From Amaurobius ferox (Eukaryota; Arthropoda; Arachnida; Araneae; Amaurobiidae): a DNA stretch of 64,000 nucleotides. Numbering within the stretch: position 1 is the stretch's first letter; each line of letters starts with the position of its first letter. Under the pieces are notes generated by a model. The model did no database searches and had not been told where the DNA came from. It worked only from the letters and a program-made list of their open reading frames with translations. The DNA lies in contig OX578153.1 in assembly GCA_951213105.1 (NCBI GenBank), forward strand, positions 57,086,520 to 57,150,519, given 5' to 3'. This document shows positions 34,808 through 45,668 of this stretch, piece after piece. A program made the translations under genes and the position numbers.

Positions 34808-36356
34808 TATATATATTTGGTGATCTGTACACTGTACATTTACCGCCAATTTCGGACTTTCAGCACTGTAGAATTACAAATAGATTTTTTTTTATCACTG
34901 TACAAATTTTTCACTGTACAAAAAGATCAAAAATGGATTATATTTTTATGTATTTATTTCCGAGACATAAGGGTTCAAACTTTTTACCCGTTTTACTCCC
35001 CGGCCGCCCATTTTTGCTGCTCTATATCTTCAGATGAGTCAGACGGCCTGGGTTTTCGACCCTTTTTAACACTTTACAACAAAGTTGAAAAGTGTTTATG
35101 ACTTTGTTCATTCTGTCTGTCTGTCTGTCCGTTAGCACGATAACTGCCATAAAAATGACTTAATCAAAATGAAATTTTAGTATGTTGTTCAGACGGTCTG
35201 TAGGACCTATGGGAATATAAATGAATAATATCACCCAATTAGTTTTGGATTGAACCTGGGTTGAAAAAATGAAATACATTGAGCCCTATGGCACCTAATT
35301 TTTCAAACATCTTTTAAGCGGATTTAAAATTCACAAATTGCTTCGAAAATTTTAGGTAATAGTCAAATTGTTCCATAAAATATATAAAAAAAAATTCAGC
35401 GAAATATATTCAGTAGTTTTTTAAATAAAAATTAAAATAATAATTACACATCTTATTTGAAACGATCACGTGACCATGATATGAAACGATCACATGACCC
35501 ACTTCAAAATGATATATGGCATCCATCTTGTTTCAAAATCGTGATTTTTTAAAGTTATTTTTAATTCTTATTGAGTGTTGTATCCGTTCTAAAACTACTT
35601 TATTTTTGCTTAAATTCTGTGCATCTACATACTAAAACAACACAATGACAATATATTTGAGTTTAAATTCTCATTTAAATTTGATTATTTCTACAACTAA
35701 GCCTATTTTTCACCTATGTAAAATGCAAACAGCAAAATATGTAGAATGAGTTGTATTAGAATTACTGTATTTCTTTAACACAAAATAATTCAGTCCATGG
35801 AGTCTGCATGGCTGATATGAATGAAATATTAATTGATTTTATAAACAGAAGGACGATTTTTTTCGATGAAGTTTTAAGCATAAAGTTTATGAATTGTAGC
35901 TCCATGGTCTTAATTTTTAAATAAAATAAATTATTATAGTATTGTGATGAATGAAATGGAGAAAGTTATGAATGAAATCCTGCTTTTATAGAGAGATCCA
36001 GGCGTGTTATTTTTTCTATGACGTCATTTGAATTTATTTCAGTTGTTTTCGATGAAGTTTTCAAATATAATAAATTATCGCAGTATTATGATAGTTTTAA
36101 AAATATTACCGTGGAATGTATTGCATTTTAGAGATATTTAAACCAGGCAATTTATATTTCAATGCAGTCATTTGAAGTTTATTTTTTTCAATGAAGGTTT
36201 TAAGTTTTCAAATATAATAAATCAATGTAGTATTGTGATAAGTTTTAAAATATTACCGAGGAATGTATTGCATTTCCGACTTTTTTAAATGAAATTGCAT
36301 TGACGTTGGAAAGTGTTTCATAATCAATGCTTTAAGCATGATTGATCTTTCTTGTT
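34808..36356. other. AT-rich stretch with ~140-190-bp tandem repeat
   Basis: (CTGT)n occurs at 35112-35131. A unit with TTTTCGATGAAGTTTT, AAATATAATAAATNA and GAATGTATTGCATTT is repeated about 2.5 times, with starts near 35856, 36047 and 36185. No gene was recognised; two overlapping frames at 34747-35101 lack motifs. Confidence 0.6.
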
Positions 36357-37298
36357 ACTTTCCTTATATACACATAATGTATAAGGAAAGTATTGTGAAG
36401 GGGTCGAAAATTCGAATTCGAGTTTTCGACGGCAGAGCACTTTTCAAGCATCCCTGATCACGAATCAAACATTTTGTAGTGATGTCTGTGTGTGTGTGTT
36501 TGTGTGTGTGAAAGTAGGTGTGTGTGCGTGTCAGTGAGTCTGTGGGGACGATATCTCACGAACGAATGGAGCGATTCGAATGAAATTTGGTACAAAAATC
36601 ACAATCCGTAAATACTGGAAGCCTATTGTTTTAAAACACAATCGAATGTTCAGAATTCCCCTAAATTTTCGAGTGAAATTTTGAAAAAATCATCAAAAAA
36701 TCAAAATCTTTAATAAAGTTACGCAAATAGTCATTTCTTATGTAATTTTTCCTTAGAAAATAATTGACATAAACTATAGAACGCTAGCATGAGCCGTTCT
36801 CGAGATATTGCACATTTTTCAAATAAATTTATTAAAAAATCCCATAAATTAAAAAAAAATATTTACGGTTAAGAAACATGTTCACTTTTCATATGTAATA
36901 TCATGCGATAAATTTGGTGCATCCTTCTCGTGGATCTATCGCGTTCCATTCACGAGAAAAGATATTTTGTGTAATACTCTTTTATTAGAACGCCAATACT
37001 AATTTCTCCCCTAATAACTTATTTCTCCGTCCATAATGCTTGGCGAGAATTTGGCGACAAATTTAGCGGAATGTCGCCAACTTGGCGATATTTTAAAATG
37101 TTGCCCAATTAATGAAAATCTTGCAAAATGGATAAAAAGGACGCTAAAACAATGAAATTGACGACTCATTGAAGAAAATTCAATATCTTGGAAAGAATAT
37201 AAGTATCTACTTTAAGAATAACATTTTTTTAGCTGTAAAATTAGTAAATCTATTGCATTATATAAGGAAAGTCATGTGCTGCCCACATCAGATTTTTT
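36357..37298 (+). mobile_element. TTCC-family element, copy 4
   Basis: Full length: left hairpin ACTTTCCTTATATACACATA / GTATAAGGAAAGT, second palindrome, GT tract near 36485-36530, TTGGCGA cluster at 37040-37090, and right end ATTATATAAGGAAAGTCATG then CCCACATCAGATTTTTT. The 440 bp from 37299 to the next copy hold nothing recognisable. Confidence 0.9.
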
Positions 37299-37739
37299 GT
37301 TAATGCTCCGACTGCAGACGTTATTCGAATTAAAATTATTTTTCCTAAGCAAAGTTTTAACCGAACTTTGATAAAATAGATATTTTCTTGAGAGATTGAG
37401 ATCATGCTCTCTATTAACATTATAATAGCCTAATGTTCGAGATAAATCGCTGAAGTTGTTTAATCGGTATACTTCTCCCCTTTATTCAAATTTGAATCAA
37501 CTCCCGAAAATCGGCAACAGTAATGTGAGACAGTTTATCTGATGACAAAATTATGCATTAGCATAGCTTAAATAAGACTGGGTGAATTTCTATTTTTCTT
37601 ACAGTTCATAGATAATATAAGCAAATGATAAGTAGGATAAAATTTGAGTACGAGTTTTAGATGGATTTGTATACGCTTTGGACAACCTAAAATCTGCATG
37701 TATTATATTGAATTTGCTATCAAGAACTTATTCCTTTTT

Positions 37740-38255
37740 ACTTTCCTTATATAAAATAATGTATAAGGAAAGTATTATGACGGGGTCGAAAATTCGAATT
37801 TGAGTTTTCAACGGGAGAGCACGTTTCAAGCATCCCTGATCACGAACGAACATTTTTGAAGTGATGTCTGTGTGTGTGTATCAGTGAGTCTGTGGAGACG
37901 ATAACTGACAAACAAATGGACCGATTCGAGTGAAATTTGGTACAATAATTGCAATCCGTAAACACTGGAAGCCTATTGTTTTTATATTTTTATACGCAAT
38001 CGGATATTCAGAATCCCCTTAAATTTTCGAGTGAAATTTTAAAAAAATCGTCAAAAAATTGAAACCTCAAATAAAGTTACGCAAATAGACACTTCCTATG
38101 TAATTTTTTATTAGAAAACGATTGACATAAATTTTAGAACGCTAACATTAACTGTTCTCGAGATATTGCACATTAACAAAAAATGATCAAAATATCATAT
38201 AAAATTAAAAAAAAAATATTTCCTATGGAGAAACATGTTCACTTTTCATCGTGTA
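37740..38255 (+). mobile_element. TTCC-family element, copy 5, truncated
   Basis: The left half is intact (ACTTTCCTTATATAAAATAA start, second palindrome with one change, GT tract, CTCGAGATATTGCACATTAA). It stops near 38255 in ATGTTCACTTTTCATCGTG, where the duplicated block shared with 52921 begins. The right half is absent, so the block boundary lies within this element. Confidence 0.88.
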
Positions 38256-38439
38256 AGCAAGTTTGCCATCGTGAAAGCAAGAAATCGATCACAGAGAGAC
38301 AGCACCCTAAAAATAGTCAAAACGCGTTCAAGAGGTCCTAAAATATACATCGGCATCAAAATATCGAGAACAAAAATTTTCGTGAAAACAATACTTTCTC
38401 TAAGGAAAACTTGAGCAAGGTATATAAGAACAATTATGC

Positions 38440-38735
38440 AGCATACAGCTGTTTCGGGATACTCTGGATACCCTTCGTCAGAGCAAGAGAACCAACAAAC
38501 CCGAAGTCCTAAAGTTGAATGGGCTCATTCCTTTTCTAGAATTCTGATTTGTTTCCATTTTACTCCAAGGTTACATTTCCTACATGACAACGCACGACCA
38601 CATACTTCTCAACAATGCCTTCGAAAATTTAATACCGTCCCATAGCCATCCAGGTCCCCAGAACTAGAGACCACATCTGGGACATGCTGGGATGCCAATT
38701 GCAGCCTTCTCAGAATAACACAGAATTAACTGACT
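38440..38735 (+). pseudogene. Tc1-type transposase remnant, block A
   Basis: FLHDNARPHTSQQCL (38577-38622) corresponds to the second catalytic Asp region of Tc1-like transposases. After a gap and frame change, RDHIWDMLG and QLQPSQNNTELT (about 38671-38732) correspond to the IEHVWDMLGR region. The span between them is shortened. The first catalytic region is not recognisable. The part before, 38440-38470, has TTTCGGGATACTCTGGATACCC, a short hairpin of a kind found at retroelement ends. The copy at 53090-53385 shares all these defects, so the damage predates the duplication. Confidence 0.75.
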
Positions 38736-38750
38736 AGTTGTAATATTTGT

Positions 38751-39036
38751 TGTTGTTGAAACCCAGACCGTCCGACCTACCAGAAAGGTGTAAGGTAACC
38801 GTTTGGACGGTCGGGAAGTGCCACCCAATTTAGACCGGAACCCAGTGGGGGAGGCATCCACAGGGACCGTACCCTCCTTCCCCTACCACCAACCTCTAGG
38901 AAGGACTTTCGGACCCACATGTTTAACGTGATCGTACTCCGCATGAACACGGTGGCAGTTTTGGCAGTGGCTGGAATCGAACCCGGGCCTACCGAGTGCA
39001 ACTCCAGCGCGCTAACCAATGGGCTACCGCACCCCC
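38751..39036 (-). mobile_element. Full-length tRNA-derived SINE with 15-bp target duplication
   Basis: On the minus strand: GGGGGTGCGGTAGCCCATTGG, box A region ATTGGTTAGCGCGCTGG, box B GGGTTCGATTCCAGCC, body with GGAGGGTACGGTCCCTGTGG and CCTCCCCCACTGGGTTCCGG, and tail GGTTTCAACAACAACA. Flanks are AGTTGTAATATTTGT at 38736-38750 and 39037-39051, identical over 15 bp. The corresponding position in block C (53385-53399) has a single AGTTGTAATGTTTGT with no SINE. The insertion is therefore younger than the block duplication. Confidence 0.96.
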
Positions 39037-39713
39037 AGTTGTAATATTTGTGGCAGAATCTTTCGCAGAAGGACGTAAGCAATTTAATTACCTCTAAGCC
39101 GCAATTAATATCGGCTTGTATAGCTCTCAGGGGAGGATTTATTGCTTAACATAATGTCATCTTCTTGTTGCAACCATTTTTTAATAAAAGGTTTTTATTT
39201 GCTTCCAAATTCTAATTATTTGCATATCTCTTCAAACAATACATACATATCGAGTTACGCGGCTGTAGCTCTATTTCTTATGGGTGCATACAATTTTTTG
39301 CAAAAGCCTGTTTGTTCTTTAATAATTGTAAAGGGAGCGGGGCTTTCACTTTACTTTTGAAAAGAAGCCCAGCAATGGGGCGGTTGGGCTTCCTATAAAA
39401 AATTAAACAAATTGAAAATCCTGACAACTATGTTTAAACAGAAAATAATTGTGAATATCGATACGCCCACATCTGTCTACGATTATCCATGATTAACATT
39501 CTGAATGTTTGAGAGGCTCTGAAATAGTCTTTACCTTTAATAAATATGACAAATAGGTAAATTTTTAAGTAAATGATTTCATTCCAAACCACTAATTTCG
39601 CAAATGCTAAAATGATCGAGAAAAATTACATGAATAGAAATAACCTTTCCGTGTAGTTGTGGATTTCATATTGAGACTAACGCTGCTATTTCAAATATAA
39701 ATTTCATTTTAAT

Positions 39714-40608
39714 ACTTTCCTTATATACATAATGTATAAGGAAAGTATTGTGACGTTTCAAGCCTCCCTGATCACGAATCAAACATTTTTGAAGTGATGT
39801 CTGTGTGTGAGTGAAAGTATGTGTGTGTGTGTGTCAGTGAGTCTGTAGAGACGATAACTGACGAACGAATGGACCGATTCAAACGAAATTTCGTACAAAA
39901 ATCATAATCCGTAAACACTGGAAGCCTATTGTTTTTATATGCAATCGAATGTTCGGGAGCCCTCTAAATTTTCGAGTGAAATTTTGAAAAAAACGTCAAA
40001 AAATCAAAACCGCTAATAAAGTTACGCAAATAGACATTTCTTATGTAGTTTTTCATTAGAAAACGATTGATATAAATTTTAGAACGCTAACATGAACCGT
40101 TCTAGAGATATTGCACATAATTAAAAAAAATTATCAAAAAGTAATATAAAATAAAAAAAAAATATTTCCTATTGAGAAACATGTTCACTTTTTATATGTA
40201 ATACCATGCGATAAATTGGGTGACATCATTCTCGTGGATCTAGCTCGTTCCATTCATGAAAAAAGATACTTTGAGTAATACTTTTGTGTTTGAACGCCAA
40301 TAGTCATTTATCAGCTGTAAGAATAACTTATTTCTCCGTCCATACCGCTTGGCGATATTTTGGTGAAGAATTTGGCGGAATGTCGCCAACTTGACGACAT
40401 TTTTAATTGTTGCCAAATTAACAAAAATCTCGCCAAATTGATAAAAATGACGATAAATCAATGAAAATGACGACTAATTGAAGAAAATTCAATATCTTGG
40501 AAAGAATATAAGTATCTACTATAAGAATAACATTTTTTTAAACTGTAAAAGTAGTAAATTCATTGCATTATATAAGGAAAGTCATGTGTTGCCTACATCA
40601 GATTTTTT
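39714..40608 (+). mobile_element. TTCC-family element, copy 6, with paralogous empty site
   Basis: Full-length copy lacking the second palindrome (the sequence jumps from AGTATTGTGACG to TTTCAAGC), so it is an internally deleted form. Block C reads AATTTCATTTTGTTTTATTC at 54026-54045 where block A has AATTTCATTTT, the element, and then TTTCATTGATAGATTGGC. The right end falls in CCTACATCAGATTTTTT. Comparison with the empty site places the boundaries within a few bases and makes clear that the family is mobile. Confidence 0.9.
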
Positions 40609-41569
40609 CATTGATAGATTGGCAGATTATAGGTAATTCTTTTTCATAGCAGCTAAATGCATAGCCCTTCGCTAAGCTTGAAACGGTTGACTTTATTCTA
40701 TGTCAGTAGATAAGAAACGACAATTCAACATCAGCAGAGGTGCAGCACCTCCTGCCGATGACGTCATGGGTGAGTGTGGTTATCGGAGAAGATAAACCAT
40801 GGAGTTAGAAAGGAGGAGATAAGTCTCCTATGGATGAAAAGCTTGAAAATGCCATAATGCTTTGAGAATTATATCTACGTGTCACTAGTTATTGTAAAGT
40901 AGTTGCTATTGTTAGTTGACACTATAGAAAGGCGTAGTATTTAGTATATGGATTTTTAATAATTTTTAAATTAAGGATTCCTTAATTATGAGTATAATTA
41001 ACCAGTATTTCTTCATAGTTATAGGATAGAGTACAGAATATGTGACGACAAAAATTAACTGGAAAGTAAAATAATTTTGAATACATAGGAACATTCTTTA
41101 TTGCATCACTTATTCTTTGCAATGTACAAATAATTAATTTTTACAAAACTGACAGTTTAAATAAATATTTTAGGTCTTTCCTCATAGAAATGCATATAAT
41201 ACAGGACTACTTACCTTATCCCAACGGCACCTGAATTATTGTCTCAAGTGATATTGGCGTTTTCTTAATATGAAAATTTAACTCCTTACTTTTACATCCA
41301 TGAGATGAACCTCTGAACTATGACATAATTAATAAAGGGATAAATGAATAATGAATAAAGGGAGTTGAACTTTGGATGGATGACGTAATGAGTAAATGTT
41401 TGAATAGTGAATCTGAAAATCTGGGCGTGGGAGATGACCACTGAATGGATGACGTCATGAGGCGACTTTGCGTTGGCATCTGAAAGCATATTGAAAATCT
41501 GATAGCGCCATCTATCGGCATTTAAAAAAATTGCTTTGAATGTAAAAGATACATTCTCAGTTGAAGAGC

Positions 41570-41638
41570 TCTTGAATCGAACCCAAGGCCAAGGGATTAC
41601 TAGCGCTGCCACTGACCGTTGTGCTATCGTGACTTGGC
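41570..41638 (-). other. tRNA-like sequence in left arm of copy A
   Basis: On the minus strand, box A-like TAGCACAACGGTCAGTGGC (complement of 41608-41626) and box B-like GGGTTCGATTCA (complement of 41573-41585) lie about 22 bp apart, as in a tRNA. The equivalent stretch occurs in the other three arms (55201-55272 minus, 45311-45381 plus, 62445-62512 plus). Acceptor-stem pairing is poor, so this is a tRNA-derived relic and probably not a tRNA gene. Confidence 0.7.
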
Positions 41639-42335
41639 AAGGTTTGTGCAATAGGAGATATGTTTTGTATTACGAATAAATGAGAGATGGAATGTCTTGT
41701 GAATTCGAATGGAGATACGGGGGCGAGAAAAGGAACCATATTTTCTAAAAATGATATTTTTTAAGAGGTGCAAGTGAGTTAAAAAATTCTTGGATTCTTA
41801 ATGAATTTCCGATGTGCACAAGCGTGTGTGCACTAATAGTTATTAATATTAATAGTTATTAATTTTAATAATTAATGAATATTTTTTATGCTAAAGGATT
41901 TAATGACTGAAAGTTCTGGGAATACAAGAATTTTGTGTGTGAATGGGTTGCGTGATTTTAACACCCTGTTCATGTACCGACCGAATACGATTCGACTATT
42001 TTCAGAGCGATCTTACTTTTGTATACTATGAGAAATTTTAACTTCGATGTGTACTAATACAAACATGTGTACGTGATTAGAGCGTGTTAACGATGTTAAT
42101 TAATTTTGCTACGCTAATGGCTTCAAGGAATGATTAAAATGAATCTATGTACTAATAAAAATGAGAATTATTCTTATGAATGATAAGAGAGCACAAAAAT
42201 TGTGTATGTGTTAAGTGGATTTACGAAATTTTGACAGCCTGTTTATGTATCGATTGGACTATTTTTAAAGCGAACTTACTTTTGTATACTATGACAAATT
42301 TTTACACCACGACTATTACTTTTTCTTTAGAGAAC

Positions 42336-43900
42336 TGTTACTTTTTCTTTAGAGATTTAAATGGAGGGAGTGTCGGTTGCTTTCAAACAGTAATTTAATT
42401 ATTCTAAAAAAAGAGTTTCATGTCGTTAGGTTGCGGTTTTAGCGGTCTCTCTCATTTATGTATTAATATGTTTTCTTTAACTAGTAATATTGGAGGTTGT
42501 ACATCTAGTATTACTGATGATTCTATACTTAAGTAATGTTACATCTTTTAACAAGATTAGGTATGTAAGTACTTGTTTTAAGTGTTCAAAACTCATATTT
42601 GTTGGTTTCTGACGTTTTAAAGACTTACATTTGTTTAATTATAATCGTAAATAGTTAACTTGTTATTTTCCATGTGAAAAAATAACATACATGGTGTTTC
42701 TTAAGCCTCGAAAATTACATTTTATAGTTTTTGTAAAGTTGAAAACTTGCAATTGTTAAATTTTTTAAAGTCAGAAACACATATGTGTGAATATTCATTA
42801 GTATACAGCACGTTTTTATGAAAATTTAGCTAAAATTTACAAAACCTATGTTATTTCGCATAGGAAAAATAATACATATGCGAATTTTAAATGCATGGAA
42901 ATTCCATTTGTTGGTTTTTGAAGTGTTCAAAAGGAGATACGGGGAGATACTTACATTTACGAAATTTTGGAAGTAGAAAACGTACATTTGTAACATTTCG
43001 TTAGTAGAAAACACGCTTATGTTAAAATTTATCTAAAATTTACACAAGTGTTAAAACGTATGCTATTTCCCATAGGAAAAATAATACATATGCGATTTTT
43101 AAACGCACGAAAATCCCATTTGTTGGTTTTTTAAATGTTGAAAACTTACATTTGCGAAATTTTGGAAGTAGAAAACGCACATTTGTGAAATTTCGTTAGT
43201 AGAAAACACACATTTGTGAAATTTTGTTAGAAGTAAACAAGTTTTAGTGAAAATTTATCATAAGAAATTTATATAAGTGTGAAAAAATATGTAATTTCGC
43301 AAATGAAAAATAACATATATGTAATTTTAAATATAAAATTTCATTTAAATATCATAATTTTAAAGGATAAAGGGGTTTTAGGCCTCATGTAACATTAAAA
43401 ACGCATCTCTAGTTCCCCGAACATTCGTTGAGAACCAAACAATTAACTAAAATAATGAAATTTTAGGATCTTAAATTCGCTGGATTTTAGAAAACGCGTC
43501 CATCACCACTTCAAACATTAGCAAAGTATCGAGCAATGCACTAAAAATAATGAAATTCCAACAATTCACTAAAATAAAGATATTTTAAGGTCTTACACCC
43601 CTTGTAAGTATTGCGCAATTTGGTAAATTTTCATTTAAATATAGAATCTGCTTCACACAATGACATTGGAATTTTTCTGCCTCTGTCAACATAAACTTCC
43701 GGTTACTCTCTGATATGCTGATAAACCGATAAGCTTTGCGTCCGATTTGGTATGTTTTCTGTCGAAAGCCCAGACCGTTCGAGTCGTCCAAAGACTTAGA
43801 GCAACACACGTTCTTGTTTATTTAATATTTTTGTTTGCTAAAAAAATTAATTTTAACTTCGTCGTTAAACGATGAGTACAATGAGGTCTTGTTTTCACTG
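42336..43900 (+). repeat. Central segment of copy A with ~190-bp tandem repeats
   Basis: Matches 59503-61070 of copy C in direct orientation from TTTTCTTTAGAGATTTAAAT onward. Inside, units with ATNTTATTTNCCATANGAAAAA, ACATATGCGA, and CATTTGTTGGTTTTT recur near 42660, 42848, 43062 and 43285. The shorter module GTAGAAAACNCACATTTGTG is repeated around 42970-43245. No coding frame of note. Confidence 0.8.
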
Positions 43901-44068
43901 CAAATGTCCGTGCGTACAATGTGTTGGATTAAAAAATATGGCTTTAATTCATTAAATTATTTTAGTTATTTTTTCGTATAGTGTATATGGGTACAGGGAG
44001 CCTCGATATGTACAATTCTAAATATATACCACTCGCTATTACTAATGTAAACATTTTCTTTAAAAATC

Positions 44069-44400
44069 TACCAAGTATTGCATTCTTTGCTAAGAAGAGA
44101 TTCAGTGGGGCTACGTAGTGGTTAGCTCGAAGAATTCTCTATACCAAGCATTTTCCCATTTAAAAAAAAAAATATCCAGCAAGTATTGCGATCTTTGGTA
44201 TGAACAGATTGAGTCGGGCTACACCGTGGTTAGTTTGAAGGGTTCTCGATATCAAGCATTTCTCCATTTTGAAAAAATCCGCCAAGTATTACATTCTTTT
44301 GTAAGAGCAGATTGAGTGGGCCGAAGTAGTGGTTAGCTTGAAGGGTTCTCGGCTTCGAGCATTTTCCCATTTTAAATTATTGACCAAGTATTGTATTCTT
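44069..44400 (+). repeat. ~105-bp tandem repeat in right arm of copy A
   Basis: Units with CCAAGTATTGCATTCTTTG, GTAGTGGTTAGCTTGAAG-type sequence and CAAGCATTTTCCCATTT start near 44069, 44178, 44281 and 44389. The same array exists in the right arm of copy C (61217-61530) and inverted in its left arm (56175-56535). It was thus part of the TIR before the arms diverged. Confidence 0.88.
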
Positions 44401-45310
44401 TGGTGATTCAGTGCACCTATTAATTTTAACTACTACGTTAAATACAGCAAAGTCTTGCATTCTCCATTTCCCATATAATTGCAAAGTAGCATGGAAATCA
44501 CTACTAACATTTTTCTTAGCTATAAAAAATAGTCGAAAAGGATTCAGCAGGTTCTAAAAATGTTGTGTAAAAATCGCATGGCACACACAATCACTCTGAA
44601 AATATCGTATTCAGGAAGTGTTAAGCCGTGGTGTAAAAATTTCTCCTAGTACACAAAAGTAAGTTCGCTCTGAAAATAGTCGAATCGTATTCGGTCGGTA
44701 CATAAACAGGGTGTTAAATTTCCTTATATCCACTTAACAAACACACAATGTTTGTGTTCTCCGATTATTCATAAGAATTATTTTCATTTTTATTAGTAGA
44801 TTCATTTTAATCATTCATTAAAGCCATTAGCATAGCAGAATTAATTAACATCATCAACACGGTCTAACCATGTACACCTGTTTGTATTATTGCACACCGA
44901 GTTAAGTTTTCTCATAGTATATAAAAGTAAGATCGCTCTGAAAATAGTCGAATCGTATTCGGTTGATAAATGAAATGGTAAAATCATGGTGGTAAAATCA
45001 CTCAACCCATTCACACACGAAATTCTTGTATCCTCTGAACATTCACTCATTAAACCATTTAACGTAAAAAAATTAATTTACTATTAAATTTAATAACTAT
45101 TAAAATTAATAACTATTAGTGCACACACGCTTGTGCACATCGAAAATTCATTAAGAATCTAAGAATTTAACTCACTCGCACCTCTTAAAAATATCATTTT
45201 TAGAAAATATTGTTTCTTTATTCGCCCATATCTCCATTCGAATTCTCAAGACATTCCATTACTCATTCATTCGTAATACAAAACATATCACCTATTGCTC
45301 AATCCTTCCC

Positions 45311-45381
45311 AAATCACGATAGCACAATCACCAGTACGCAGCGATAGTAATTTTTTGGCCTCCTGTTCGATTCCCGAACTC
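45311..45381 (+). other. tRNA-like sequence in right arm of copy A
   Basis: Plus-strand counterpart of the 41570-41638 relic: CACGATAGCACAATCACCAG (box A position), then CCTGTTCGATTCCCGAAC (box B position). It is orientated so that both arms place it pointing outward. Function not claimed. Confidence 0.65.
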
Positions 45382-45668
45382 TCCAACTGAAAATATTTCT
45401 TTTACATTCAGAACTTAAATAAAATGCCGATAGATGGCGGCATCAGATTTTCAATATTCTTTCAGTTGTCGAAGCAAGGTCGCCTCAGGACGTCATCTAT
45501 TCAACGGTCATCTCCCTCTCCCAGATTATCAGATTTACTATTCAAACTATTACTCATTACGTCATCCATCCAAGTTCAACTCCCTCGCCCAGATTATCAG
45601 TGTCCAAACTTTTACTCAATACGTCATAGTTCAAAGGTTCATCTCATCGAGGTAGTATATACTAACTC

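Noticed and set aside
43740..43800. SINE fragment (CCCAGACCGTTCGA)
   Set aside because: Only a short similarity to the SINE tail; the stretch belongs to the long-TIR element in all copies.
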